Below, piece after piece: positions 43,740 to 53,218 of a DNA stretch of 64,000 bases. Position numbers and translations under genes: made by a program. The notes under the pieces were generated by a model. It saw only the letters and a list, made by a program, of their open reading frames with translations. It searched no databases and was not told the DNA's origin. Within the stretch, counting starts at the first letter, position 1. Each line of letters begins with the position of its first letter. The DNA is from Bog-532 sp963824545 (GTDB lineage Bacteria; Actinomycetota; Actinomycetes; Streptosporangiales; Streptosporangiaceae): contig CAWGPP010000011.1 of assembly GCA_963824545.1 (NCBI GenBank), positions 50,413-114,412 on the forward strand. Direction: 5' to 3'.

Positions 43740-44496
43740 CCCACGCTGCACATCCTGGTACCATCGCCCCGGCATCGGCAACGAGCCGGCCAGGAACCAT
43801 CCACACAGCCCGAAAGCACGTTACTACCAGCCAGCACCCCCAGTCAGGCCCGCCGACGAAAGGCCAGGGTCCGGGTCTACGGCGGTTCGGCGGCGACCGG
43901 GGCATACCGCTGCACCGAGGACGAGGCCGGCCAGTCCCTGCGCCCGCCGAAGGTCCGCACCGCGCTTACGGCTATGCAGACGGGTGACGCCTCCGGGGCC
44001 GCCGCCCCCAGACCCCCGCGTCCAAGAGGCCGCCCCTAGTGTTTATTACCCCGTGCTCCGCGCATACGCCAGGCTTCGCCAGCACCACGCCCGGGGACAC
44101 CCCCGATCCCGGGGGACACATAGAGGGCACACATCGGCTGCACACCGCCATCCAGCAGGCCGCCCGGCCGTGCGGGCACTGTGCGGGACAACCAGACAGC
44201 GGCTACCGCCGCTGGCCTGGCTGGATGCCGTCCTAACCGTTCCGCCTCCGTTTTCCTGACCTCACCCCCACTTCGTGCGGCCGAGGTCAGGAAAACTCCA
44301 GCTCCACAGAACAACACCCAGCCAGGCAAAAACAAAGATCAAGATCAAGGTCAAAAGCAGCGACGGTTTACTCACCACAAGGGTGACGGCCACAGGCCAT
44401 CCCCGGGGACGAGCATGGCTCCCCGGTACCGGCAGCGCCGTTCACGCGGAGGTTGCAGCGGCACGGTGACTGCGCTGGCCTATGCTCTGCCCGGGA
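43740..44496. other. Gene-poor stretch with inverted repeat and fragments
   Basis: No complete gene. A plus-strand reading ending TAG near 44037 (with YGGSAATGAYRCTEDEAGQS) and another ending at 44236 (THRLHTAIQQAARPCGHCAG) look protein-like but lack starts and families. 44251-44295 is a 13-bp perfect inverted repeat described separately. Confidence 0.4.
44251..44295. terminator. 13-bp inverted repeat with TTTT/AAAA ends
   Basis: TTTTCCTGACCTC (44251-44263) and GAGGTCAGGAAAA (44283-44295) with a 19-base loop. Symmetry with terminal T/A runs suits a bidirectional terminator; it could also be the ends of a miniature element. Confidence 0.45.
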
Positions 44497-44742
44497 TTAT
44501 TTCCCGGGCTTTACGAATGTCCCGCGTCCGGTGATCGTGATGATCAGGCCCTCATCCCGGAGGATGTCCAGCGCGCGGCGCACCGTCCCTCGCGAGACCC
44601 CGTGCTCCTCCTGAAGCGTGCTCTCACTGGGCAGCGGATCACGGGGCCCGTACGTGCCCGACTCGATGCCACGCCGCAGGATGGCCGCGAGCTGCTCATA
44701 CAGCGGAGCCGGGTCAAGGTGGTCAACGTGATCATCACTCAC
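44497..44742 (-). CDS. Short GntR-family winged-helix regulator
   Basis: 81 aa. Only the GntR winged helix is present: PLYEQLAAILRRGIESGTYG, PLPSESTLQEEHGVSRGTVR and RALDILRDEGLIITITGRGT. No effector domain. Such minimal GntR proteins are typical of actinobacterial integrative elements, where they repress transfer or replication genes. Divergent from two small ORFs across a palindromic operator. Confidence 0.88.
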   Translation of the reverse strand: MSDDHVDHLDPAPLYEQLAAILRRGIESGTYGPRDPLPSESTLQEEHGVSRGTVRRALDILRDEGLIITITGRGTFVKPGK

Positions 44743-44772
44743 CCGGCCACCGTAACTGACCAGGTAAAACAG

Positions 44773-44831
44773 ACTATATATCTGATACAGGTCACCTGGG
44801 TTACCCCGGTTACCTGTCTATCCTGTACAAT
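44773..44831. promoter_or_regulatory. Divergent promoters and GntR-type operator
   Basis: A 10-bp inverted repeat ACAGGTCACC (44787-44796) / GGTTACCTGT (44808-44817) matches at nine positions and encloses a smaller GGGTTACCC palindrome. On one side is a minus-strand -10 TATAGT (44778-44773) for gntR; on the other a plus-strand -10 TACAAT (44826-44831). The GntR protein probably represses both. Confidence 0.55.
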
Positions 44832-44910
44832 GAGTCAGCCGTGCCCGGTGGTGACCCGTACCGGGCACGGCCCCCGCGGGCCGGCTACGGGTCGGGCAGG
44901 AACATCAGCG

Positions 44911-45102
44911 ATGGCGGCGCCCTTCGACCAGGAACTCAGGCGGCAGCGATTCCTCCAGGCGTGCCCGCAGTGGCCCATCCACGCCCAGGATCAGGGACGC
45001 CACTTCACCGCCGAAAAAGCAGACGGCACCACGCGGCACATCGTCGCCAGAACGTCCCTGAAGACACTGCTGGACCGGCTCGATGAGATCGAGGCCGGCT
45101 AA
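44911..45102 (+). CDS. Small hypothetical protein
   Basis: 63 aa from ATG 44911. QELRRQRFLQACPQWPIHAQ, GRHFTAEKADGTTRHIVA and TLLDRLDEIEAG suggest a compact alpha/beta protein with a C-terminal amphipathic helix. Its TAA overlaps the next ATG (TAATG). An upstream ATG at 44830 lies inside the -10 element and is unlikely to be used. No family recognised. Confidence 0.6.
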   Translation: MAAPFDQELRRQRFLQACPQWPIHAQDQGRHFTAEKADGTTRHIVARTSLKTLLDRLDEIEAG

Positions 45103-45707
45103 TGACGAAGACGACCGGCCTGACCGCGCCTCCTTCCGCCGCTGCCGGTCCCCGGACGGAACCAGCACAGATGATCACCCGCCGGCTCGCCGCCGCCGGG
45201 CTGGCCGTGCACGCCACCCAGCAGCAGGACCAGCACCAACTGATCATCCTCAACATCCCCGACGCCCTGTCCTGCCTCACCCTCACCGGCGACACCTACA
45301 GCCAATGGCACTACGAACCCGGTACCGGCCCCGCCACCGACCCGGCCGCCCTCACCGCGATCATCACCCACATCCTGAAGGCACCACACGCCGCCGGCAC
45401 CACCCCCGATGCGGACCCCTACCGGGCGTTCCCGCTCAAAGGAGCGGTCGGCCGGCACATCCAGGACCGGGGCCTGACCGTGACCCTGCGGGTGAGCGAA
45501 GACCTGGAATCGTTCGAGGCCACCACCGACATCGAGGTCACCAGCCCGGCCCGCCCGTGGCTGGGCACCGTGCGGCTCAGTGACAACGGCCACATCGAAT
45601 GGGACTGCGACTACCGCACCGCCTTCCACGGCGACCCCGGCGCACTCATCGACACGGTCGCCCCCATCCTGCGCGCCGCCCTCACCTCGACCGGATATAT
45701 CCCGTGA
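45102..45707 (+). CDS. Hypothetical protein, mobile-element associated
   Basis: 201 aa. After a disordered N-terminus: MITRRLAAAGLAVHATQQ, LIILNIPDALSCLTLTGD, then LTVTLRVSEDLESFEATTDI and NGHIEWDCDYRTAFHGDPGA. It reads as a two-domain alpha/beta protein. Co-translated with the preceding small gene. I do not recognise a function; context with the short GntR regulator suggests an integrative element. Confidence 0.65.
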   Translation: MTKTTGLTAPPSAAAGPRTEPAQMITRRLAAAGLAVHATQQQDQHQLIILNIPDALSCLTLTGDTYSQWHYEPGTGPATDPAALTAIITHILKAPHAAGTTPDADPYRAFPLKGAVGRHIQDRGLTVTLRVSEDLESFEATTDIEVTSPARPWLGTVRLSDNGHIEWDCDYRTAFHGDPGALIDTVAPILRAALTSTGYIP

Positions 45708-45851
45708 CCGGCCAGCTTGCTGCCGTACTCCGGCTGCCCGCTCCCGGCACCGGCCGCTCATCCCGCACCGGGCTGCCGGAAAATTGCCGATGCCTGCCGG
45801 AAAATAACCGTTCCGGCCCGGCCCGGATCAGCACCGGGATAAACGTGGTCC

Positions 45852-46260
45852 CATGCCGCCGCCCCCGCCCGGCGATCCGACGCCGGGACGGTCAAGCTCG
45901 CCGGCCGGGACATCACCAGCCTGGTGCTGTGCGCGGAACAATACGGGACACCATACGACCAGCTCGCCGCCGCCCTGAACGTGGGCGGTGACCGGCTGCG
46001 CGGCATCCTGGCCCGGTAGGGGGCACGCCGGCAACGCCGAGACCGGCACCCTCAGCCCTGGTCCCGCCTGGTGCTGGCTGGCCGGACCGGGGATGACCGT
46101 GACCGGGCTGCGGTACCCACCGGGACGGCCGGCGATCTCCCGGCTGGCCACGTCCGCGCGGTGCTGGCGATCCGTCTCTGGCTGCGTCGGGTGGCTGCTG
46201 CTCGCGGTGACCGCCTGGCCGTTAACGGCCGTGGCCGGGGCCGGGTACCTGGCGGGGGGC
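45852..46260 (+). pseudogene. Decayed DNA-binding-like protein of an integrative element
   Basis: Three pieces in different frames: VKLAGRDITSLVLCAEQYGT and LAAALNVGGDRLRGILAR to TAG 46017-46019, then TLSPGPAWCWLAGPGMTVTG, then HVRAVLAIRLWLRRV. Together they resemble a helix-rich winged-helix protein frequent near actinobacterial mobile elements, with at least two frameshifts and no intact start. The family name is uncertain. Confidence 0.45.
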
Positions 46261-46394
46261 TGAGCCCGGTGCCAATTACCACCGCCGCCCGGTCCCGTGG
46301 TAAACACGGTACGTCAATCGTCCTTAACGACCCCAACCACGCGCGCCACTCAAGGACCCCTCGGCAACCGGCGCCATCCGGCAGCACGAGTCAC

Positions 46395-46787
46395 ATGTCC
46401 AACACGGCCATCATTTCGCGGGTGGGAGGCCAGACGCAGCCTCCGGGACGGTCATCCTTGTATGCCCAGGAGACCGTGTTGTCCCCATATCTGGCCGTGG
46501 CCGGTCAAACTGCGGTAATCCCCGCGATCGCCGCGATCGCGTATTACCTTGCCAAGGCTCTGGCCCTCATCATGGTCGTGATTGTCGGCGTCCACACCAC
46601 CGACGACAAACGCCGACAGGCGTGCGTGGACATCGTGCACGCTCTCAGCCGGGGCTGGTCCCGGCCCCCTACCTGCCGGGATCCCAATAAATGCCGGACC
46701 GACTCAGCTCGGCCCTGGCCGTCCGTGCCCCTGCTCAGTCAGATCGGGGCACGAGGACGAGCGGTACCGGATAGCCGCCACCGCTGA
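46395..46787 (+). CDS. Small membrane protein, uncertain
   Basis: 130 aa from ATG 46395. A long hydrophobic stretch (PYLAVAGQTAVIPAIAAIAY and LAKALALIMVVIVGVHTT) is followed by DKRRQACVDIVHALSRGW and a polar tail. No strong ribosome site. The helix-plus-charged-helix layout resembles small membrane proteins of actinobacterial mobile elements. Possibly degraded after about residue 80. Confidence 0.4.
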   Translation: MSNTAIISRVGGQTQPPGRSSLYAQETVLSPYLAVAGQTAVIPAIAAIAYYLAKALALIMVVIVGVHTTDDKRRQACVDIVHALSRGWSRPPTCRDPNKCRTDSARPWPSVPLLSQIGARGRAVPDSRHR

Positions 46788-47075
46788 TGGCGGCATCTGG
46801 CTGATGAGCAACCCCCTACCCCGAACCCGTCGTGCCACTGGCCGGGTGTTACGCGACACTCGGCAGGAGCATCTTGCGACACCTATCGTGAACACGGCTA
46901 TGGCGGTCCCTTCCCGCCCGCCAGCGACAGAAGCGTGAGCATGCAGGCATGGTGGGAGCTGCTGCCGTGACCCCGCGCCTGGGTGCCCATCACCACGGCG
47001 GGTGACCGCGCCGGATCTTACGGACAGGGCAAACCGCGCATATCGATGCTCCTATGCGCTTGAGAACTTTCAGGT
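46788..47075. other. Intergenic, nothing recognised
   Basis: About 290 bases with no supported gene, hairpin or promoter. Confidence 0.4.
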
Positions 47076-47593
47076 TCAAGCGCTGCGCACTGCGCCCATA
47101 TCAGCCATTCCGGCGTGCTTGATGAGGGCTCGCTGGGGTTGACGCCTGTCCAGATCACATCCGGGTTGTGCTGTGGCAAGTGATGAGCTTCGCTGATAGC
47201 CGATTCCGGCGGCGTGCGGCGGCCTCGCCGAGGCATTGCCTGGCTCGCTAGCAAGGCCCGGTGGCATGGTGGGGCCGGCGGGCGGTGGAAAGCACAAGGG
47301 GTACGAGTCATCGGTGCGGAGTTCGACGGTGATCCAGCCGAGCTCGGACGCGATCCGGATCCCGGCACCCGGGATGTCCAAGGGCTCGATCACCTCGCGC
47401 AGCGCCCGGCAGAACGGGCCGTATCCCGTCGCCTGGATGGCGGGGACCAAGGGGCCGGCCGCGGCCAGCGCCCGGACCGCGAGCCCGGCATCGGGCGACT
47501 CGTTTAGCCCGCCCAGGCCCGATCCGGTAATCGAGCCCCACAGGAGGGGCGGGAGCGGGCGAAGAACCTGCCGTGGGCGACGGGCAAGCTCGC
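47076..47593 (-). pseudogene. Possible protein-coding remnant downstream of the MBL gene
   Basis: One minus-strand frame has native-looking sequence (PVTRELARRPRQVLRPLPPL, GYGPFCRALREVIEPLDIPG, IRIASELGWITVELRTDDSY) over about 100 codons, ending at a TGA at 47076-47078. It has no start of its own and follows the MBL gene's stop. No family recognised. It could be a read-through shadow. Confidence 0.3.
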
Positions 47594-47596
47594 GGG

Positions 47597-48739
47597 TCAC
47601 AGGTCGAGGAGTGCTCCGGTCCACCAGGCCGGGGGGGCCGGTTGCGGATCGAGTGCGGGGCTGGTCTGTGAAGGTCCGTGCACGGGTGGTGCGGCATCGT
47701 TGACCTTCGCCTGGCGGGCGGTGACCGCGTCGTGGGTGACATTGAAGACCGTCAGGTCCTGGGTCACCGTCACCGCCCCGCGGTAGCTGGCGCTGATCTC
47801 TTCGAAGACGGCATCGACGCCGGGCGTCACGTCCAGGTGCCACAGTGCTCCCATCCGGGGCCTGGCCAGCTCGAGGATCTTCCCCATCTGCTCCGGAATC
47901 GTGTGTGCCAGACGGGTGATCTGCAACGCCTTCTCCAGGGGAAGCCCGGTGGCGAGCGCGTACACCGCGGGTGACTGGAAGCACTCATGGATCAGCAGGT
48001 CCGCGCCCGTGGCCGCCTCCACCACATGCTTGCAGGGGCGCGTGTCCCCGGAGAAGACCACCGTGAGCCCGGCATAGGCGACGGTGTAGCCGACCGCGCC
48101 GCTGAGCCCGTGGATTGCCGGGAAGCAGGAGATGGTCACGCCGTTGCGTTCGTAGATCGTCGCCGGGCGGTCGTAGGGGATCTCGTGCCCGGCCATCGCG
48201 AAGCCGGTGGTCGGGCGGACGCCGCGGACCGAGGCCGTGTCCCAGGCCATCGCCTTGCCCATGTGCTCGACGAAGGCAGCCAGCCCCAGCGCCGGGTCCT
48301 CGCTGCCGCCACCCCAGATCTCGACCGGGTCGACCCGGCCCGCCTTGGCCAGGCTCCCCACGAGACCGGGAATGTCACCCACGTGGTCGGCGTGCAGATG
48401 CGACAAGAAGACTTTCGTCGTGGCCTCCACCGGCAGCATCAGCGAGGTGAAGTTCGCCAATGACCCCGACCCCAGATCGAAGAAGAAGAAATCCTGCTCA
48501 GCGTTACCCACCTCGATCAGCAGCGACCCCGACGCCTGGCTGCGCCGGATCCACGGATCGCCGCTGCCCAGCACGCTGACCCGGATCTCCCCCGCAGGCA
48601 GGCTCTCGGCACCCGGCACATACACCGGCGCCCGGTCCTGTGTGGCCTGGCCCACCACTGGCGTCCTGGTCATCGGCTCCGACCCGCCCAGATAGGCCAG
48701 TGCGGGCAGCGCACCCGGCGGATCAGACATGACACCCAT
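47597..48739 (-). CDS. MBL-fold metallo-hydrolase (GntH-like)
   Basis: 380 aa (ATG 48739, or 48727 four codons in). RNase-Z-like metallo-beta-lactamase fold: VFLSHLHADHVGD zinc motif, TISCFPAIHGLSGAVGYTV, VVFSGDTRPCKHVVEA with the bridging aspartate, LLIHECF and ALWHLDVTPG. VLGSGDPWIRRSQASGSLLIEVG and DFFFFDLGSGSLANFTSL are typical of the subfamily annotated as guanitoxin-type GntH hydrolases. Substrate unknown; no guanitoxin genes are nearby. C-terminal 30 residues are proline-rich. Confidence 0.88.
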   Translation of the reverse strand: MGVMSDPPGALPALAYLGGSEPMTRTPVVGQATQDRAPVYVPGAESLPAGEIRVSVLGSGDPWIRRSQASGSLLIEVGNAEQDFFFFDLGSGSLANFTSLMLPVEATTKVFLSHLHADHVGDIPGLVGSLAKAGRVDPVEIWGGGSEDPALGLAAFVEHMGKAMAWDTASVRGVRPTTGFAMAGHEIPYDRPATIYERNGVTISCFPAIHGLSGAVGYTVAYAGLTVVFSGDTRPCKHVVEAATGADLLIHECFQSPAVYALATGLPLEKALQITRLAHTIPEQMGKILELARPRMGALWHLDVTPGVDAVFEEISASYRGAVTVTQDLTVFNVTHDAVTARQAKVNDAAPPVHGPSQTSPALDPQPAPPAWWTGALLDL

Positions 48740-48946
48740 CTCCGCGACGCTACCGATACCACGATGCGGCTGGCATCACCCCAGACGGATGATCGCCCGC
48801 CCCGGCGGCCCGCCGCCCCGGCATCGCGTCTTCCGGGTCTTCCTCATCCGTTGCGGGTGACGCTCCGGATCGGACGCGCCCGCTAGCGTCGGAAACGAGC
48901 CGGCCGCGGCGCCACCGGGGCGGCGGCGGCCTGGCCGGGTGGGGGC

Positions 48947-50194
48947 ATGAGCACGTCGCACACCGATTCGCGGCAGGTGCCGCCGGCGTCCGGCCCGGAA
49001 GGCCGGCGCCGCCAGCTCGCCCGTGTCCTGCGCCGCAAACGGCGCCTGCGGGCGGACCTGGTCCAGCTGCTCGCCGCGGCCGTTGCCGTCGGGCTCGGGT
49101 TCCTTCTGCCGCACGCTCATATCGGGTACGACATCCCGGTCAGTGAGGCGGTCTCGATGCTGGTCGCGGTGGGCGCGGCCACGGTCACCTTCATCGGCGT
49201 GGTCTTCTCGCTGCTGTTCCTGGTGGTGCAGTTCGGGTCGACCACGTTCACGCCGCGGCTCAACCTGTTCCGGGACGCGCCGATCGTGTGGCGCGCATTC
49301 GCGTACTATGTCGGCGTCGTGGTCTACTCGCTCACCGCCGCGCTGGTCATCGGGCGGGACGAGAAGGTCTCCGGGGTGGTGCCGTTCGCTGCCTTCCTCG
49401 GCGTGCTCATCGCGATCATCTTGTACCGGAGCCTGCAAAATGCGGCGTTCAAGTCGATCCAGCTCGGCCCCGTGCTGTCCCAGGTCGCAGGCCGCGGCCG
49501 GCAGGTGATCGACGGCCTCTACACCGCCCCCGCCCGGGCCGGTCAGGACAGCACCTCCCCCCGCACCCCGGCCACCTCCCCGCCCGGCCAGGGCGCGCAG
49601 CAGATCCGCTGGCCGCACCACGCCGCGGTGATCCAGGCCATCAACGTGCCACGCGTCCTGCGCGCGGCCGAGCGGGCCGGCGCCACGGTCCAGTTCACCG
49701 TGGGACCGGGCGATGAGATCGCCGAAGGCGCCGCCCTGGCCGTCGTCACCGGCCCGCGGGAGCCAGCGCTGTAACCGGAGGTCCTCAAAGCGGTCACCGT
49801 GGGTGTCGAGCGCACCTTCGAGCAGGACCCGGCGCTGGCGCTCCGGCTGCTCGCCGATATCGCGCTGCGGGCACTGTCCCCCGCGGTGAACGACCCGACC
49901 ACCGCGGTGCAGGCGCTGGACCGGATCGCGAGCCTGCTCCGCGTGCTCGCGACCCGCGACCTCGACATCGAAAACATCGCGGACGGCAGCGGCACGACCC
50001 GGGTCAAGCTGGTCCTGCCGACCTGGGACGACTACCGCGCCGTCGCGCTCGACGAGATCATCGCGCTCCCCGGCCTGCTGCCGACCGTCACCCGCCGGCT
50101 CACCCGGCTGCTCGACGACATCGCGGCCCTCGCGCCGCCCGGCCGCCGACCCGGCCTCGACAAGCGCCGCACCCAGATCGCCCTACCCGCATGA
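48947..50194 (+). CDS. DUF2254 membrane protein interrupted by an in-frame TAA
   Basis: 416 codons in one frame with a TAA at codon 276 (49772-49774). The first part has four membrane helices (LLAAAVAVGLGFLLPHAHIG, VGAATVTFIGVVFSLLFLVV and others) with FTPRLNLFRD. After the stop the same frame continues with ERTFEQDPALALRLLADIAL and RALSPAVNDPTTAVQALDRI, the strongest DUF2254 signature. One point mutation explains it. A GTG at 49799 could re-initiate but has poor spacing from GGAGG. Function of DUF2254 unknown. Confidence 0.75.
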
Positions 50195-50376
50195 CATGCG
50201 AGAATAACCCGTTCTGCGCGTCCCCAGCTGACCAGGCCGAAAGGACTGTTCCAATACAGAACGGCAATTCGAGCGCGTGCCGCGTCTTCGAGCTGATTAC
50301 TCGAGGTGACGCTCTGGGTGGCCGGTGGACGCCGCGCTTATCGTGGCATGGATATGTCGCCGGATGCGTGGTGGTG

Positions 50377-51159
50377 ATGCGGATGGCCGATGCCGGAGCC
50401 AGGGCGGATGAGGTCGCCGCCAACCGGGAGCTGTGGACCCAGGCGAACAGCGAATACACCGATGAGCACGCCTACCGCGCCTGGGCCGCCGAGGACATCA
50501 CCTGGGGCATCTTCAACGTGCCCGAGCAGCAGCTCGGCGTGCTCAGCGATGTCCGCGGCCTGGACGTCATCGAGCTCGGCTGCGGGACCGCATACTTCTC
50601 CGCCTGGCTGGCCCGGCGCGGCGCCCGGTCGGCCGGGGTCGACGTAACTCCCGCCCAGCTGGAGTCCGCGCGGCGCTGCCAGGACCGGTTCGGCATCACC
50701 TTCCCGCTCATCGAGGCCGACGCTGGAGATGTCCCGCTGCCGTCGGGCTGTTTCGACCTGGCCGTCTCTGAATGCGGCGCCAGCTTGTGGTGCGACCCGG
50801 CCCGCTGGGTACCGGAGGCTGCCAGGTTGCTGCGACCGGGCGGGAAACTGGTGTTCCACACCACCACCATCCTGGTGACCGTGTGCTCCCCCGGACCGGG
50901 CGGGCCCGCCGGCCAGGAACTGCTCCACCCGCAGCGCCAGGCACACCGCCTGGCAACTCCACGGGGAGGGATACAGTTCCACCCCGGCCACGGCGAGTGG
51001 ATCACGATCCTGCGCAACAGCGGCTTCATCATCGACGCGCTGCACGAGCTCTACGCCCCGCCAGATGCTCCCGATCATCCCTACTACGCACTGGCGAGCA
51101 CCGAATGGGCCCGGCAGTGGCCAGCCGAGGAAGTCTGGACGGCCCACCTCGCCTACTGA
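50377..51159 (+). CDS. Class I SAM-dependent methyltransferase
   Basis: 260 aa from ATG 50377 (50383 also possible; the frame is open from 50191). NRELWTQANSEYTDEHAYRA precedes the SAM site VIELGCGTAYFSAWLARRGA, then GVDVTPAQLESARR, DAGDVPLPSGCFDLAVSE and EAARLLRPGGKLVFHT. Small-molecule methyltransferase of unknown substrate. It overlaps nothing; the DUF2254 gene ends about 180 bases earlier. Confidence 0.88.
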   Translation: MRMADAGARADEVAANRELWTQANSEYTDEHAYRAWAAEDITWGIFNVPEQQLGVLSDVRGLDVIELGCGTAYFSAWLARRGARSAGVDVTPAQLESARRCQDRFGITFPLIEADAGDVPLPSGCFDLAVSECGASLWCDPARWVPEAARLLRPGGKLVFHTTTILVTVCSPGPGGPAGQELLHPQRQAHRLATPRGGIQFHPGHGEWITILRNSGFIIDALHELYAPPDAPDHPYYALASTEWARQWPAEEVWTAHLAY

Positions 51160-51457
51160 CCCGCCGTGACCACAAATATCAATCCTTGGACGATAGATCG
51201 CCGAATCGGCGCGACCACCGGCCGAGTCGGCTACGTGGCTGAGGGTGCGCATATTGTCCAGTTATGGGCCAGCCACGAGGGTGGTTACCGGCTCAGGCGT
51301 TCCATCCTCACGGCGCTGGCTGGCTGCTCTCTCCGGGGCGAGGGGATCCTCACGTCCGGCCTGACAGGGCAGCGGCTCGCGGGGTGGAATGGGAGTTGGC
51401 GGCAGGGCTTATTGACGGGGTATGGCTAGAGCCTGCGCCGTTTGGGGAGGGGTCACC

Positions 51458-53089
51458 GTGGACGCCGATGTCGACGCCGGACGGGCGTCGTTCCGCAGGC
51501 AGGCGTGGGCTGATGCGTTCGCCCGGCTATCGTCGGCCGATCGTGAGTCTGCGCTGGAACCTGAGGATCTCGAGCGGCTCGCGGTGGCCGGCTACCTCCT
51601 TGGCCGGGACAGCGAGAGCGCACGAGCATGGGCTCGGGCGGCCAGCGCGCTGGAGGATCGGGGCGAGGAGCAGCGGGCGGCGCGGTGCGCCTTCTGGCTT
51701 GTGTTCGAGCTGATGAACAGGGACGAGATGGCTCAGGCGGCTGGCTGGCTGGCACGGGCTGGGCGGCTTCTTGAGGGTTGCGACCCCGATTGCGCGGAAC
51801 GCGGCTTCCTGCTTCTGCCTGGTGCGGTACGCGGTATGTACAGCGGTGACGCGCAGGCGGCGAGCCGGGAGTTTGCTGAAGCGGCCGCCATCGGCGAGCG
51901 CTTCGGTGACCGTGATCTGATGACTCTTGGGCGGCTGGGCCTGGGCCAGGCCATGATCGCGCTGGGCAGTCCCGCCGAGGGATGCACGCTGCTGGATGAG
52001 ATCATGGTAGGCGTCATGGCAGGTGAGGTGTCGCCGCTGACCGTCGGCCTAGCTTATTGCGCGGTGATCAGTGCCTGCCATCAGCTGTTCGACTTCCGCC
52101 GGGCCCGTGAGTGGACTGCCGCCCTGAGTGACTGGTGTGAGGCTCAGCCGGACCTGGTTCCGTACCGCGGGCAGTGCCTGGTGCACCGTTCCCAGATCAT
52201 GCAGGTCCACGGGTCGTGGGGTAGCGCGCTGCGCGAGGCGCAGCGGGCGTGTGACAGGCTGGCCCAGCCGCCCGGCCAGCCGGCCTTGGGAATGGCGTTC
52301 TACCAGCGCGGAGAACTCCACCGGCTCTGCGGAGAGTTCCCGCTGGCCGAGCAAGCCTACCGTGAGGCCAATCACTTCGGCCATGAACCTCAGCCTGGCT
52401 TGGCGCTGCTGCGGCTGGCCCAGGGCCAGGTGGACGCGGCCTGCGCGTCGATCCGCCGCGCGGTGCAGGAGACACGCGATCCCATGGCCCGGATCGGCCG
52501 GCTGGCCGCCTATGCCGAGATCGCGCTGGCAGCAGGCTACGTCCAGGCCGCGCGTAGTGCGGCAGATGAGCTGTCCGGCATTGCCGCCGCCGCCGGGGCT
52601 GCGGCTTTGCGGGCGGTCGCGGCCGGCGCGACGGGATCAGTTCTGCTGGCGGAGGGTGATCCTCAGGCCGCGCTCCAGGCCCTTCGCCATGCGTTGCGGG
52701 CCTGGCAGGACCTCGACGCTCCCTACGACGCCGCCCGTGTGCGGGTCCTGGTCGCCGTCGCGTGCCGCGATCTGGGGGACCAGGACGGCGCGCAACTGGA
52801 GTTCGACGCAGCGCGGCGGGTCTTCTCCGATCTTGGCGCAGCACCGGACATGGCCCGGGTGGAGGAGATATCCGCCGCGGCCGCAGACACCGCGCCTGGC
52901 GGCCTGACCGCGCGCGAGACGCAGGTGCTCCGCCTCGTGGCGGCAGGTAAGACCAACCGCGCTATCGCCAGCGAGCTGGTCCTGAGCGAAAAGACGGTCG
53001 CCCGTCACCTCAGCAACATCTTCACCAAGCTCGGTGTGGCGTCACGGTCAGCTGCCACGGCTTACGCCTACCAGCACAACCTGGTCTAG
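51458..53089 (+). CDS. LuxR-family regulator with TPR-like array
   Basis: 543 aa. Residues about 15-460 are helical hairpin repeats of TPR type (for example MAFYQRGELHRLCGEFPLAE and DPQAALQALRHALRAWQDL). The C-terminus is a LuxR/GerE helix-turn-helix: LTARETQVLRLVAAGKTNRA, then LSEKTVARHLSNIFTKLGV. The P-loop ATPase of LAL regulators is absent. GTG 51458 has GGGGAGGGG six bases upstream; the frame is open from 51422. It precedes the monooxygenase and may regulate it. Confidence 0.88.
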   Translation: MDADVDAGRASFRRQAWADAFARLSSADRESALEPEDLERLAVAGYLLGRDSESARAWARAASALEDRGEEQRAARCAFWLVFELMNRDEMAQAAGWLARAGRLLEGCDPDCAERGFLLLPGAVRGMYSGDAQAASREFAEAAAIGERFGDRDLMTLGRLGLGQAMIALGSPAEGCTLLDEIMVGVMAGEVSPLTVGLAYCAVISACHQLFDFRRAREWTAALSDWCEAQPDLVPYRGQCLVHRSQIMQVHGSWGSALREAQRACDRLAQPPGQPALGMAFYQRGELHRLCGEFPLAEQAYREANHFGHEPQPGLALLRLAQGQVDAACASIRRAVQETRDPMARIGRLAAYAEIALAAGYVQAARSAADELSGIAAAAGAAALRAVAAGATGSVLLAEGDPQAALQALRHALRAWQDLDAPYDAARVRVLVAVACRDLGDQDGAQLEFDAARRVFSDLGAAPDMARVEEISAAAADTAPGGLTARETQVLRLVAAGKTNRAIASELVLSEKTVARHLSNIFTKLGVASRSAATAYAYQHNLV

Positions 53090-53218
53090 CGCTCCCGCAT
53101 GCACAGGAGTACCCATGCCGCCCGGCGCGCTTTGGGTATATCGCCCGACGCGCCGCACGCCAGCTTCTCCTTACCGTCGTGTTGATCAGCACATCGATCC
53201 CGACGTGGGGAGTCAGCG

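Noticed and set aside
51166..51429. 87-codon frame directly after the methyltransferase (possible peptide substrate)
   Set aside because: No ribosome site, no leader/core-like pattern, and it overlaps the region just before the LuxR start.
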